From Microglena sp. YARC (taxonomy: Eukaryota; Chlorophyta; Chlorophyceae; Chlamydomonadales; Chlamydomonadaceae), in contig CM039463.1 of NCBI GenBank assembly GCA_022414725.1, positions 36,408,863 through 36,472,862 on the forward strand: 64,000 nt of DNA. Direction: 5' to 3'. Positions 13,175 through 27,267 of this stretch are shown here, piece after piece; position 1 is the stretch's first letter, and every line of letters starts with the position of its first letter. Position numbers and translations under genes: made by a program. The notes under the pieces are model-generated. The model ran no database searches, was not told the origin of the DNA, and saw only the letters and a program-made list of their open reading frames with translations.

Positions 13175-15034
13175 GACCACAAAGCCAGGAAACTTAAAGC
13201 CTGGTGCACGTTTGTCACCGGTCGAAAATCCCTTTACAGTTTTGGGATTGTGTTAGCACAGATTTTGATAACAGCTTCTGCCCTCCTTACGACTTCGTTC
13301 ATGATGTTATTTGCCGTTTCGTGGATAAGCCTGTCCAAAATGGGTGCATTGTACGCCCACCATTGTTCGACTACAGTTTCGCTGTTCGGCTTTGCAGCTA
13401 TTTATTTGGACACAGTTGGTCCGCACACACACGGATCCATCAATCTCTCTACTTTNNNNNNNNNNNNNNNNNNNNNNNNNNNNNNNNNNNNNNNNNNNNN
13501 NNNNNNNNNNNNNNNNNNNNNNNNNNNNNNNNNNNNNNNNNNNNNNNNNNNNNNNNNNNNNNNNNNNNNNNNNNNNNNNNNNNNNNNNNNNNNNNNNNNN
13601 NNNNNNNNNNNNNNNNNNNNNNNNNNNNNNNNNNNNNNNNNNNNNNNNNNNNNNNNNNNNNNNNNNNNNNNNNNNNNNNNNNNNNNNNNNNNNNNNNNNN
13701 NNNNNNNNNNNNNNNNNNNNNNNNNNNNNNNNNNNNNNNNNNNNNNNNNNNNNNNNNNNNNNNNNNNNNNNNNNNNNNNNNNNNNNNNNNNNNNNNNNNN
13801 NNNNNNNNNNNNNNNNNNNNNNNNNNNNNNNNNNNNNNNNNNNNNNNNNNNNNNNNNNNNNNNNNNNNNNNNNNNNNNNNNNNNNNNNNNNNNNNNNNNN
13901 NNNNNNNNNNNNNNNNNNNNNNNNNNNNNNNNNNNNNNNNNNNNNNNNNNNNNNNNNNNNNNNNNNNNNNNNNNNNNNNNNNNNNNNNNNNNNNNNNNNN
14001 NNNNNNNNNNNNNNNNNNNNNNNNNNNNNNNNNNNNNNNNNNNNNNNNNNNNNNNNNNNNNNNNNNNNNNNNNNNNNNNNNNNNNNNNNNNNNNNNNNNN
14101 NNNNNNNNNNNNNNNNNNNNNNNNNNNNNNNNNNNNNNNNNNNNNNNNNNNNNNNNNNNNNNNNNNNNNNNNNNNNNNNNNNNNNNNNNNNNNNNNNNNN
14201 NNNNNNNNNNNNNNNNNNNNNNNNNNNNNNNNNNNNNNNNNNNNNNNNNNNNNNNNNNNNNNNNNNNNNNNNNNNNNNNNNNNNNNNNNNNNNNNNNNNN
14301 NNNNNNNNNNNNNNNNNNNNNNNNNNNNNNNNNNNNNNNNNNNNNNNNNNNNNNNNNNNNNNNNNNNNNNNNNNNNNNNNNNNNNNNNNNNNNNNNNNNN
14401 NNNNNNNNNNNNNNNNNNNNNNNNNNNNNNNNNNNNNNNNNNNNNNNNNNNNNNNGACATATTTTAATAATGGTAGGATATGTGGAGCGATGCATAATAC
14501 CGAAGGAGTGCACAGGCTTTTTTTCGCTACACAGTAGGGCTATTTCGCTGTGGACGGTTTAGTGCCACTTTACTGCTATAAGTTGGACCCAAACCTTGCT
14601 GCTACGCAAGATAACGAGCCTCGCCCTCGAAACCCCACAGGCCGGATCTTGCGGCTGACAGGCAATGCTACCGGGGAAGTTGCTGGAATTCCAGTGAGAG
14701 AACCTAAATTGGGATCGCTACCATAAGACGGCCCGCTCTTTCACATGAAACGAAAAAACTCTGGTATTAACCTGCACATTCGCATCTGTTCTTACACACC
14801 TCTTTAAGATACAGTGCAGAGCCATACGGTTAAGCACAAGAAAAACCCAGGCAAATGCCAAGGTACTAAGCTACACGCGCGCGGTCAGCTTGCGATTGCA
14901 CGGCTGCCTTTTTGAGCCGCCTAGTGCGTTTGCACAGTTGTTGTTGTGTTCTAACCCTTGTGGGTCTGACGCGCGATTTTGCGTTTTTGGTTTACTACTA
15001 GAAAGGTGACCATTTTTGCACTAGAAGAGATAGA
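13175..15034 (+). repeat. Array unit 5, interrupted by an assembly gap
   Basis: Integrase sequence runs from 13204 to the gap at 13456. After the gap the sequence resumes at the last part of a unit: LTR-end-like sequence, then a degraded host-exon-like segment near 14760-14860 and TIR-element-like sequence to about 15034. Whether one or several units were lost in the gap cannot be told. Confidence 0.75.
13456..14455. other. Assembly gap of exactly 1,000 N
   Basis: A run of N from 13456 to 14455. A round length normally marks a gap of unknown or estimated size. Open reading frames that cross it are meaningless. Confidence 0.99.
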
Positions 15035-17471
15035 GACCAACAAGCCGAGGGGAACTTAGACGCCTGGTGGCACGTTGTCCGGGTGGGAGAGTTCTTTTTG
15101 ATGTTTTGGGAATGTTTGTGTTGGAGCCGATTGAATACTCGCTACCTACGTACTTACGGGTTCATCATGCTATTGCCGTTTTCGGGGTGGATAAAGCTGT
15201 CCAAAATAGATGGCAATGTCTTAAGCACTCATAGTTGCGACTACAGCTTCGGCTGTACAAAGCGTTTGAAGGCTATTTATATTGCGACACAGTGGGTCCG
15301 CCGACCAGCTCTTCCTAAAAAGGTCGCCCTCAGATGTTCCGCAGCTGGCTGCAACGGTCTCAAAGAGACCGGACTCACTCGTAACGGCGGTGTTATTTCG
15401 CACAAAGAAAGAATCCTTCCCCAAGAGGCTACGAGTGTGGCAGAAAGGTGGTTTATAATGTCTAGCTCGCGGGACAACATGTGTTTTCTGCAATGTAATA
15501 GGTTTCGAGACCATGCAACGTTCGTTTTGGGTGTTTCACTTTTCATGTTAACCTCGATGGGACCATGTAGGGGTCCGGGATCTCTTCGAGGGTGGGAGTG
15601 TATTAGTTAAGATCCTTCAGCAGGCCTTTGGACCGTTTATTAGAATATGAGTTTGTACAGTTTATTTATCTGTCTAGTAGTAGGCTGTACAGCACAAGCG
15701 ACAGACTTCCTCATGTACTGCCTCTCTCTCACAAGCACGCCTTGCCGGCCAGCCTTACAATATCGGATTGCTCATCAGTTCACGGCCATACCATGACTTA
15801 TATACCTGAATTGGACGAGTTATTTTCGTAGAACATCCTACGTTGCCACCTTTAACCATACTATATTTACAACTAACCATAATAAGGGATAGTGACGTTA
15901 ATCCTATAGCTACTAGCTAAAGACCTCCGGAACCTTATTCTAAATCTCCTGTCATTCTAGCTAATAACTCTTCATCACGCGTCGGGTGTACTCAACCTTG
16001 CCGTTTTGCTTCTGAGCTGTTAACAATAATTTACTGTCAAGCCTACCTTCTTATATCTTATAAATGATACCGGAAGTACACTCACCCTATCCTTCCATCT
16101 GGACGAGGATAGTTCTGAGCTAGGTTGCTGATTCGTGGAGGGTGTCTACCTTAAATTATTTCTCATAATGTCATCCGTACCATTTGTGGATCCATTTAGA
16201 GCCCCCAAATATGGGGGGAATAGTATGCACTGACCTAAGCATTCCAAATGAAAAAACTTCTGAGGTGGGATGTATCACACTTAGTCCTGCCAGTCTCTGA
16301 TTTAGTTTTATCCTGATGTCACTCTTTATTTGACAAGTCTTTGCAGGATCTCGACTTCCCAATTAGCGGGGAATAAGTTAGATGACCTCAGTATGACCGT
16401 AATAAGATTCTCTTTCCCTTATAGGACATTACTTTAGGTTGAAGTCTGTACGCAACCTAGGCCCAGTGATTTAGAGTTCTTAGAGGTGAAAGATTACCAC
16501 CTTGACTGTGCCAGCTCCGCCATTGCCACAGTCCAGATTACCTTACATCTGATCTCTGACAGCCTGACCAATGTACAGGCTTTTTATAGTGACTTACTGA
16601 CTTCGAGACTTTCCAAGTGCCTCCTTCCCTTTAGTCTTGACCTGAATAATCTTATTGTCCAAGTTCTTGACCGAAGCAGACAGCTCTTAGTCATTGTATT
16701 ATTCTTTTATATACTATATTAATTTCTTATGCCCCTCAGTTAACTTCAGGAAATTCTTGAGCTCAAGAATACCTCAAGTTGGGGGGGATGTTATTGTCCG
16801 ATATACATCGGACACTGAGTCGGCATAATGCATACCGGTACCTGGTCTTCCAGGTCCGAGTTGCCTGCCGCTAGGCCACAGGCTAGCTGTTGCCTACACG
16901 GGTCTGCAGGATCTTCCTGCAGACTCCGTCTTCTATATAAGCGCACTCGTTGCGTGTATCTTCCTTCTACTTCAGTCTTCACTGTGTAACCAAACAAAAG
17001 TCGTTGCCTTGCCGTTCAATTCAGACTGCTAAAAACTATGTATCGCAACTTGTTACACATGCGCCGTCAGACAAACCATCATGACAGTTTTCACCACACA
17101 ACTTGTTGCATATACGCCGTTAGTCAAATGTTCATTATAGTATTCATCTTTCTACTTCATACGGTACCACTACTTGCTTCTGAATTGTCTACAAACTGGC
17201 GATTTTATTACCGGTATGCATTTGTAAGTGCGGTGTTTTAGTGTTTTATACCACCAATGGTGAGTAGCCTGAAAACTGACGGACCATGTACTCATAGACC
17301 TGGACATGCCTATAAAATGTCTATACATTTGTGACTGCATTTCTGAAACTCTAGAGTGTGGTAATAATGATAACATAAAACGCATAAAAACTCAATCAAA
17401 CAAACGCCATGCAAATATCATACAAATGTCAACAGTACGGGTTGAGCCACGCCACCTGGGATCTTGCTGTC

Positions 17472-17551
<80 letters not shown>

Positions 17552-18202
17552 TATTACTATTATTATTAATCTGTCGGTCCTAGGTGAATATTATACAAAT
17601 GTCAACAGTACAGGTCTTCAGAGAACATCGAGCATTAAATAGTTTTACTTTCCCATTCCCTGTAAGATTTCCCTACACTATTTATATCCCCATGCCCTTA
17701 GACAAACAGCATATTATATGTTTGTATAGTGGCATAGTAATAACAATCCAGGCTTTTTTTCGCTACCAGTAGCGACCGCTACCTGGGGACCCTGTTTTGG
17801 CCAAACCTTCTGCTACCACGAGGCTCGCCTCCCAAAACCCACAGGCCGGATCTTCGGGCTGCCCAAATCGCTACCACGAGCCCAACCTTGAGAGACACCA
17901 AATCCCTGATCGCTAACCAGAAGACCCCCTTTCTGAAACGAAAAAACTCTGGTATTAACCTGCACATTCCCATCTGCTTGCACCACCTCTTTTACCATCA
18001 GAGACCACACAAGCCACTAGAAAGACCCCAGGGCCAGATGGCCAGGGTACTACTAAGCGCGCGCGGCAGCGCGATGCCGCGCTGCCTTTTTGAGCCCCTC
18101 AGTGCGTTTCGCACAGTTTTTTTTAACCCCTGTGGGCGCGGCGCGCAGTTTTTGCGTTTTTTTCACTAGAAAGCGCTGACCAATTTTGCACTAGAAAGCG
18201 CT
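15035..18202 (+). repeat. Array unit 6
   Basis: The integrase part (about 15063-15450) is strongly degraded by indels. Quality improves towards the right, with LTR 16789-17745, (TTA)n at about 17472-17555 and a host-exon-like segment near 17942-18030. It belongs to the CTAATCTCC subtype. Confidence 0.85.
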
Positions 18203-20495
18203 GACCAACAAGCCAGGGAACTTAAAGCCTGGTGGCACGTTGGTCCCGGTCGAAATCCCTTTACAGTTTTGGGATTGTGTTAGCACAGATTTTGATAACA
18301 GCTCTGCCTCCTACGACTTCGGGTCATGATGCTATTGCCGTTTTCGTGGATAAGCTGTCCAAAATGGTGCATGTCGCACCATGTTCGACTACAGTTTCGG
18401 CTGTCGGCTTTGCAGCTATTTATTTGGACACAGTGGTCCGCCACCACGGCATCCCTAAGAAGTCGCCCCAGATTGTTACAGCTTGGCTGCAACGGTCTCA
18501 AAGAGACCGCGACTATCGTACCGGCTCTCGCACGAAACGCAAGAATCCTTCCGTCTAAGGATCCGGAGTTGGCACGAAAGGGATGTTAAATGGTCTCCTC
18601 CGGGACCAACTTGTGTTCTGCAAGTATATTTCGAGCCCACGCACGTCTCGTTTGGGTGTTTCACCTTTTCTTTCCCTCCGATAGATGCGGGGTCCGCATC
18701 TCTTCAGGGAGGGGGGGGAGTGTAACGGTACAGACTCCTTCACAGGCTCTGACCGTTATTAGACTTTAGGTACAGTCATACCTCTGGTCTAAGTAACAGC
18801 GTACGCACGAAGAGACAGTATTCCTCATGTACTGCCCTCTCTCACAAGCACGCCTGCCGGCTGCCTTACAATATCGGATTGCTCTCTTCAACGGCCATCA
18901 TGATTATACCTATTGACGAGCCTTCGAGAACATCCTACATCCCTTACCATACTTAACAACTAACCATACTAGTGACGTAGTATCCTATAGCTACTAGCTA
19001 GACCTCCGAACCTTATTCTTATCTCCTGTCATTCTAGCTAATAACTCTTCTCGTGTACACAACCCTTCCGCCGTTGCTTCTAAGCTGTTACATTTACTGT
19101 CAAGCCTACCTTCTTATATCTTATAAATGATACCGGAAGTACCTCACCCTATCCTTCCATCTGGACGGATAGTTCTGAGCTAGCGGAGGGTGTCTACCTT
19201 AAGTTATTTCTCATAATGTCATCCGTAATTTGTGGATCCATTTAGAGCCCCAAATTATGGGGGGAATAGTATGCTGACCTTAAGCATTCCAAATGACTTC
19301 TAGGTGGGATGTATCACACTTAGTCCTGCCAGTCTCTGATTTAGTTATCCTGATGTCACTCTTTATTTGACAAGTCTTTGCAGGATCTCGACTTCCCAAT
19401 TAGCGGGGAATAAGTTAGATGACCTCAGGTATGACCGTATAAATTCTCTTTCCCTTATAGACTTACTTTAGTTGAAGTCTGTACCAACCTAGGCCAGTGA
19501 TTTAGAGTTCTTAGATAAGATTAACCACCTTGACTGTGCCAGCCGCCTTGCCACAGTCCAGATTACCTTACATCTGATCTCTTGACAAGCCTGACCAATG
19601 TACAGCCACAATATAGTGACTTACTGACTTCGAGACTTTCCAAGTGCCTCCTTCCCTTTAGTCTTGACCTGAATAATCTTATTGTCCAAGTTCTTGACCG
19701 AAGCAGACCAGCTCTTAGTCATTGTATTTCTTTTATATCTATATTAATTTCTTATGCCCCTCAGTTAACTTCAGGAATTCTTGAGCTCAAGAATACCTCA
19801 AGTTGGGGGGGATGTTATTGTCCGATATACATCGGACACTGAGTCGGCATAATGCATACCGGTACCTGGTCTCTCCAGGTCCCGAGTTGCCTGCCGCTAG
19901 GCCACAGGCTAGCTGTTGCCTACACGGGTCTGCAGGATCTTCCTGCAGACTCCCGTCTTCTATATAAGCGCACTCGTTGCGTGTATCTTCCTTCTACTTC
20001 AGTCTTCACTGTGTAACCAACAAAAGTCGTTGCCTTGCCGTTCAATTCAGACTGCTAAAAACTATTGTATCGCAACTTGTTACACATGCGCCGTACAGAC
20101 AAACCATCATGACAGTTTTCACCACACAACTTGTTGCATATACGCCGTTAGTCAAATGTTCATTATAGTATTCATCTTCTACTTCATACGGTACCACTAC
20201 TTGCTTCTGAATTGTCTACAAACTGGCGATTTTATTACCGGTATGCATTTGTAAGTGCGGTGTTTTAGTGTTTATACCACCAATGGTGAGTAGCCTGAAA
20301 ACTGATGGACCATGTACTCATAGACCTGGACATGCCTATAAAATGTCTATACATTTGTGACTGCATTCTGAACTCTAGAGTGTGGTAATAATGATAACAT
20401 AAAACGCATAAAAACTCAATCAAACAAACGCCATGCAAATATCATACAAATGTCAACAGTACGGGTTGAGCCACGCCACCTGGGATCTTGCTGTC

Positions 20496-20560
<65 letters not shown>

Positions 20561-20620
20561 TATTACTATTATTATTAATCTGTCGGTCCTAGGTGAATAT
20601 TATACAAATGTCAACAGTAC

Positions 20621-21324
20621 CTTTACAGTCCCTTTACATCCGCCTTACATAAGCAGGATCAGATTCGTTCTATAGCACAGTTTAGAATGGGTTCCCATTG
20701 GCTGAACGCAGAAAGAATGAGGTGGTGGATAGAGCAACATCCCTCGCTCAATGAGACACTGTCAAATGTGTGGGTTCCAAAAAACTGAGGATGAAATGCA
20801 TATGTTTGAGTGCCCTTTTCATAATGATATTCGCCTCCGCTACCAGAATCTGTTTACAGATATTTATAGGCATGTACATGAGGATACCGACTTAACCGTA
20901 TGGAATGTGGAATTCTGCGATTCCACATTCAGAACCTTTATGAATGGAAATGGCACTAAGTCTTTTTGGAGCAACCTAGCCGACTATCTTTCTACTTGTA
21001 GAAGAGCAAGACAGGAAGCCCTGGACTGCTTAGTGGCACCGTAATTTATTATCCCTTTTTTTTCTTCTTGAGACTTCTCATTTGTTAGCTTCTTACCTCC
21101 GCCACTGTAAGTGGTTGAGATCTGGGTCCTGCTCTAAGGGGTTTAATACCTACGCCACCAAAACGGTGGTTGGGAGTTTGGTTTGTTTGTCCTCGACACA
21201 CCCCTGATGTAATGGGGTTTTTTGCTTTGTGGGTGCTTTTTCTTTTTGTTTAAAGCACAGAGTCTCATACACCCTCGCGGTGTCAAGTAGACTTTAACAT
21301 GTAATGTAATGTAATGTAATGTAA
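20621..21324 (+). mobile_element. 5'-truncated LINE inserted in the unit-7 LTR
   Basis: Units without it read straight through the site. Here 704 bp lie between two AGTAC copies (20616-20620 and 21325-21329). The insert ends in four to five TGTAA repeats, typical of non-LTR retrotransposons with short tandem 3' tails, and contains the C-terminal end of a LINE-type protein. Truncation at the 5' side is the usual result of target-primed reverse transcription. Confidence 0.8.
20667..21044 (+). pseudogene. LINE ORF2 C-terminal fragment with CCHC-type knuckle
   Basis: From 20751 the frame reads C-Q-M-C-G, then T-E-D-E-M-H-M-F-E-C-P, the CxxC...H...C pattern found near the C-terminus of many non-LTR retrotransposon proteins. 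It continues about 75 residues to a stop at 21042-21044. A second frame just upstream (about 20676-20780) reads F-R-M-G-S-H-W-L, the motif that normally precedes this knuckle. One frameshift therefore separates the two halves, and no reverse transcriptase remains. Confidence 0.65.
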
Positions 21325-21919
21325 AGTACAGGTCTTCAGAGAACATCGAGCATTAAATAGTTTTACTTTCCCATTCCCTGTAAGATTTCCCTACACTATT
21401 TATATCCCCATGCCCTTAGACAAACAGCATATTATATGGTTTGTATAGTGGCATAGTAATAACAATCCAGGCTTTTTTCGCTACCAGTAGCGACCGCTAC
21501 CTGGGACCCTGTTTTGGCCAAACCTTCTGCTACCACGAGGCTCGCCTCCCAAAACCCACAGGCCGGATCTTCGGGCTGCCCAAATCGCTACCACGAGCCC
21601 AACCTTGAGAGACACCAAATCCCTGATCGCTACCAGAAGACCCCCTTTCTGAAACGAAAAAACTCTGGTATTAACCTGCACATTCCCATCTGCTTGCACC
21701 ACCTCTTTTACCATCAGAGACCACACAAGCACTAGAAAGACCCCAGGGCCAGATGGCCAGGGTACTACTAAGCGCGCGCTGGCAGCGCGATGCCGCGCTG
21801 CCTTTTTGAGCCCCTCAGTGCGTTTCGCACAGTTTTTTTTAACCCCCTGTGGGCGCGGCGCGCAGTTTTTGCGTTTTTTTCACTAGAAAGCGCTGACCAA
21901 TTTTGCACTAGAAAGCGCT

Positions 21920-24206
21920 GACCAACAAGCCAGGGAACTTAAAGCCTGGTGCACGTTGGGTCGAAATCCCTTTACAGTTTTGGGATTGTGTTAGCACAGA
22001 TTTGATAACAGCTCTGCCTCCTACGACTTCGGGTCATGATGCTATTGCCGTTTTCGTGGATAAGCTGTCCAAAATGGTGCATGTCGCACCATGTTCGACT
22101 ACAGTTTCGGCTGTCGGCTTTGCAGCTATTTATTTGGACACAGTGGTCCGCCACCACGGCATCCCTAAGAAGTCGCCCCAGATTGTTACAGCTTGGCTGC
22201 AACGGTCTCAAAGAGACCGCGACTATCGTACCGGCTCTCGCACGAAACGCAAGAATCCTTCCGTTTAAGGATCCGGAGTTGGCACGAAAGGGATGTTAAA
22301 TGGTCTCCTCCGGGACCAACTTGTGTTCTGCAAGTATATTTCGAGCCCACGCACGTCTCGTTTGGGTGTTTCACCTTTTCTTTCCCTCCGATAGATGCGG
22401 GGTCCGCATCTCTTCAGGGAGGGGGGGAGTGTAACGGTACAGACTCCTTCACAGGCTCTGACCGTTATTAGACCTTTAGGTACAGTCATACCTCTGGTCT
22501 AAGTAACAGCGTACGCACGAAGAGACAGTACTTCCTCATGTACTGCCTCTCTCACAAGCACGCCTGCCGGCTGCCTTACAATATCGGATTGCTCTCTTCA
22601 CGGCCATCATGATTATACCTATTGACGAGCCTTCGAGAACATCCTACATCCCTTACCATACTTAACAACTAACCATACTAGTGACGTAGTATCCTATAGC
22701 TACTAGCTAGACCTCCGAACCTTATTCTAATCTCCTGTCATTCTAGCTAATAACTCTTCTCGTGTACTCAACCCTTCCGCCGTTGCTTCTGAGCTGTTAC
22801 ATTTACTGTCAAGCCTACCTTCTTATATCTTATAAATGATACCGGAAGTACCTCACCCTATCCTTCCATCTGGACGGATAGTTCTGAGCTAGCGGAGGGT
22901 GTCTACCTTAAGTTATTTCTCATAATGTCATCCGTAATTTGTGGATCCATTTAGAGCCCCCAAATTATGGGGGGAATAGTATGCTGACCTTAAGCATTCC
23001 AAATGACTTCTAGGTGGGATGTATCACACTTAGTCCTGCCAGTCTCTGATTTAGTTATCCTGATGTCACTCTTGATTTGACAAGTCTTTGCAGGATCTCG
23101 ACTTCCCAATTAGCGGGGGAATAAGTTAGATGACCTCAGGTATGACCGTATAAATTCTCTTTCCCCTTATAGACTTACTTTAGTTGAAGTCTGTACCAAC
23201 CTAGGCCAGTGATTTAGAGTTCTTAGATAAGATTACCACCTTGACTGTGCCAGCCCGCCTTGCCACAGTCCAGATTACCTTACATCTGATCTCTTGACAA
23301 GCCTGACCAATGTACAGCCACATATAGTGACTTACTGACTTCGAGACTTTCCAAGTGCCTCCTTCCCTTTAGTCTTGACCTGAATAATCTTATTGTCCAA
23401 GTTCTTGACCGAAGCAGACCAGCTCTTAGTCATTGTATTTCTTTTATATCTATATTAATTTCTTATGCCCCTCAGTTAACTTCAGGAATTCTTGAGCTCA
23501 AAGAATACCTCAAGTTGGGGGGGATGTTATTGTCCAATATACATCGGACACTGAGTCGGCATAATGCATACCGGTACCTGGTCTCTCCAGGTCCCGAGTT
23601 GCCTGCCGCTAGGCCACAGGCTAGCTGTTGCCTACACGGGTCTGCAGGATCTTCCTGCAGACTCCCGTCTTCTATATAAGCGCACTCGTTGCGTGTATCT
23701 TCCTTCTACTTCAGTCTTCACTGTGTAACCAACAAAAGTCGTTGCCTTGCCGTTCAATTCAGACTGCTAAAAACTATTGTATCGCAACTTGTTACACATG
23801 CGCCGTCAGACAAACCATCATGACAGTTTTCACCACACAACTTGTTGCATATACGCCGTTAGTCAAATGTTCATTATAGTATTCATCTTCTACTTCATAC
23901 GGTACCACTACTTGCTTCTGAATTGTCTACAAACTGGCGATTTTATTACCGGTATGCATTTGTAAGTGCGGTGTTTTAGTGTTTATACCACCAATGGTGA
24001 GTAGCCTGAAAACTGACGGACCATGTACTCATAGACCTGGACATGCCTATAAAATGTCTATACATTTGTGACTGCATTCTGAACTCTAGAGTGTGGTAAT
24101 AATGATAACATAAAACGCATAAAAACTCAATCAAACAAACGCCATGCAAATATCATACAAATGTCAACAGTACGGGTTGAGCCACGCCACCTGGGATCTT
24201 GCTGTC

Positions 24207-24265
<59 letters not shown>

Positions 24266-24915
24266 TATTACTATTATTATTAATCTGTCGGTCCTAGGTG
24301 AATATTATACAAATGTCAACAGTACAGGTCTTCAGAGAACATCGAGCATTAAATAGTTTTACTTTCCCATTCCCTGTAAGATTTCCCTACACTATTTATA
24401 TCCCCATGCCCTTAGACAAACAGCATATTATATGGTTTGTATAGTGGCATAGTAATAACAATCCAGGCTTTTTTTCGCTACCAGTAGCGACCGCTACCTG
24501 GGACCCTGTTTTGGCCAAACCTTCTGCTACCACGAGGCTCGCCTCCCAAAACCCACAGGCCGGATCTTCGGGCTGCCCAAATCGCTACCACGAGCCCAAC
24601 CTTGAGAGACACCAAATCCCTGATCGCTACCAGAAGACCCCCTTTCTGAAACGAAAAAACTCTGGTATTAACCTGCACATTCCCATCTGCTTGCACCACC
24701 TCTTTTACCATCAGAGACCACACAAGCACTAGAAAGACCCCAGGGCCAGATGGCCAGGGTACTACTAAGCGCGCGCGGCAGCGCGATGCCGCGCTGCCTT
24801 TTTGAGCCCCTCAGTGCGTTTCGCACAGTTTTTTTTAACCCCCTGTGGGCGCGGCGCGCAGTTTTTGCGTTTTTTTCACTAGAAAGCGCTGACCAATTTT
24901 GCACTAGAAAGCGCT
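21920..24915 (+). repeat. Array unit 8
   Basis: Integrase remnant about 21950-22268, with a small deletion near 21958 relative to other units; LTR 23525-24460; host-exon-like segment about 24665-24750. It shares the CTTGATTT, TCCAATATAC and GTTTAAGGATCC variants with unit 4. Confidence 0.9.
23525..24460 (+). mobile_element. Gypsy-type LTR (representative copy, unit 8)
   Basis: The copy begins TGTTATT and ends AATAACA, a perfect 7-bp inverted pair of the TG..CA type. A poly-G tract that could serve as a polypurine tract lies immediately upstream. Inside is a U3-like part rich in short palindromes (around ATATACATCGG, GGTACCTGG and CTGCAGG), a TATATAAG box at 23673-23680, and a (TTA)n tract near 24208-24265. 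The same boundaries are found in every unit. Only the downstream (3') LTR is present in a unit; no 5' LTR, gag or reverse transcriptase is seen. The LTR ends are my inference from the inverted motifs. Confidence 0.7.
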
Positions 24916-27207
24916 GACCAACAAGCCAGGGAACTTAAAGCCTGGTGGCACGTTGGTCCCGGTCGAAATCCCTTTACAGTTTTGGGATTGTGTTAGCACA
25001 GATTTGATAACAGCTCTGCCTCCTACGACTTCGGGTCATGATGCTATTGCCGTTTTCGTGGATAAGCTGTCCAAAATGGTGCATGTCGCACCATGTTCGA
25101 CTACAGTTTCGGCTGTCGGCTTTGCAGCTATTTATTTGGACACAGTGGTCCGCCACCACGGCATCCCTAAGAAGTCGCCCCAGATTGTTACAGCTTGGCT
25201 GCAACGGTCTCAAAGAGACCGCGACTATCGTACCGGCTCTCGCACGAAACGCAAGAATCCTTCCGTCTAAGGATCCGGAGTTGCACGAAAGGGATGTTAA
25301 ATGGTCTCCTCCGGGACCAACTTGTGTTCTGCAAGTATATTTCGAGCCCACGCACGTCTCGTTTGGGTGTTTCACCTTTTCTTTCCCTCCGATAGATGCG
25401 GGGTCCGCATCTCTTCAGGGAGGGGGGGAGTGTAACGGTACAGACTCCTTCACAGGCTCTGACCGTTATTAGACCTTTAGGTACAGTCATACCTCTGGTC
25501 TAAGTAACAGCGTACGCACGAAGAGACAGTACTTCCTCATGTACTGCCTCTCTCACAAGCACGCCTGCCGGCTGCCTTACAATATCGGATTGCTCTCTTC
25601 ACGGCCATCATGATTATACCTATTGACGAGCCTTCGAGAACATCCTACATCCCTTACCATACTTAACAACTAACCATACTAGTGACGTAGTATCCTATAG
25701 CTACTAGCTAGACCTCCGAACCTTATTCTTATCTCCTGTCATTCTAGCTAATAACTCTTCTCGTGTACACAACCCTTCCGCCGTTGCTTCTAAGCTGTTA
25801 CATTTACTGTCAAGCCTACCTTCTTATATCTTATAAATGATACCGGAAGTACCTCACCCTATCCTTCCATCTGGACGGATAGTTCTGAGCTAGCGGAGGG
25901 TGTCTACCTTAAGTTATTTCTCATAATGTCATCCGTAATTTGTGGATCCATTTAGAGCCCCCAAATTATGGGGGGAATAGTATGCTGACCTTAAGCATTC
26001 CAAATGACTTCTAGGTGGGATGTATCACACTTAGTCCTGCCAGTCTCTGATTTAGTTATCCTGATGTCACTCTTTATTTGACAAGTCTTTGCAGGATCTC
26101 GACTTCCCAATTAGCGGGGGAATAAGTTAGATGACCTCAGGTATGACCGTATAAATTCTCTTTCCCCTTATAGACTTACTTTAGTTGAAGTCTGTACCAA
26201 CCTAGGCCAGTGATTTAGAGTTCTTAGATAAGATTACCACCTTGACTGTGCCAGCCCGCCTTGCCACAGTCCAGATTACCTTACATCTGATCTCTTGACA
26301 AGCCTGACCAATGTACAGCCACATATAGTGACTTACTGACTTCGAGACTTTCCAAGTGCCTCCTTCCCTTTAGTCTTGACCTGAATAATCTTATTGTCCA
26401 AGTTCTTGACCGAAGCAGACCAGCTCTTAGTCATTGTATTTCTTTTATATCTATATTAATTTCTTATGCCCCTCAGTTAACTTCAGGAATTCTTGAGCTC
26501 AAGAATACCTCAAGTTGGGGGGATGTTATTGTCCGATATACGTCGGACACTGAGTCGGCATAATGCATTACCGGTACCTGGTCTCTCCAGGTCCCGAGTT
26601 GCCTGCCGCTAGGCCACAGGCTAGCTGTTGCCTACACGGGTCTGCAGGATCTTCCTGCAGACTCCCGTCTTCTATATAAGCGCACTCGTTGCGTGTATCT
26701 TCCTTCTACTTCAGTCTTCACTGTGTAACCAACAAAAGTCGTTGCCTTGCCGTTCAATTCAGACTGCTAAAAACTATTGTATCGCAACTTGTTACACATG
26801 CGCCGTCAGACAAACCATCATGACAGTTTTCACCACACAACTTGTTGCATATACGCCGTTAGTCAAAATGTTCATTATAGTATTCATCTTCTACTTCATA
26901 CGGTACCACTACTTGCTTCTGAATTGTCTACAAACTGGCGATTTTATTACCGGTATGCATTTGTAAGTGCGGTGTTTTAGTGTTTATACCACCAATGGTG
27001 AGTAGCCTGAAAACTGATGGACCATGTACTCATAGACCTGGACATGCCTATAAAATGTCTATACATTTGTGACTGCATTCTGAACTCTAGAGTGTGGTAA
27101 TAATGATAACATAAAACGCATAAAAACTCAATCAAACAAACGCCATGCAAATATCATACAAATGTCAACAGTACGGGTTGAGCCACGCCACCTGGGATCT
27201 TGCTGTC

Positions 27208-27267
<60 letters not shown>

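Larger units (their letters stand above)
18203..21919 (+). repeat. Array unit 7, carries a LINE insertion
   Basis: Integrase remnant 18232-18558; LTR 19813-21464, interrupted by a LINE 3' end at 20621-21324. It has the same linked variants (CTTATCTCC, TACACAA, ACTGATGG) and the same insertion as unit 3. Confidence 0.9.

Noticed and set aside
13204..14562. Long ORFs of 350-450 codons across 13.2-14.5 kb
   Set aside because: They consist mostly of the N gap; no real coding sequence.
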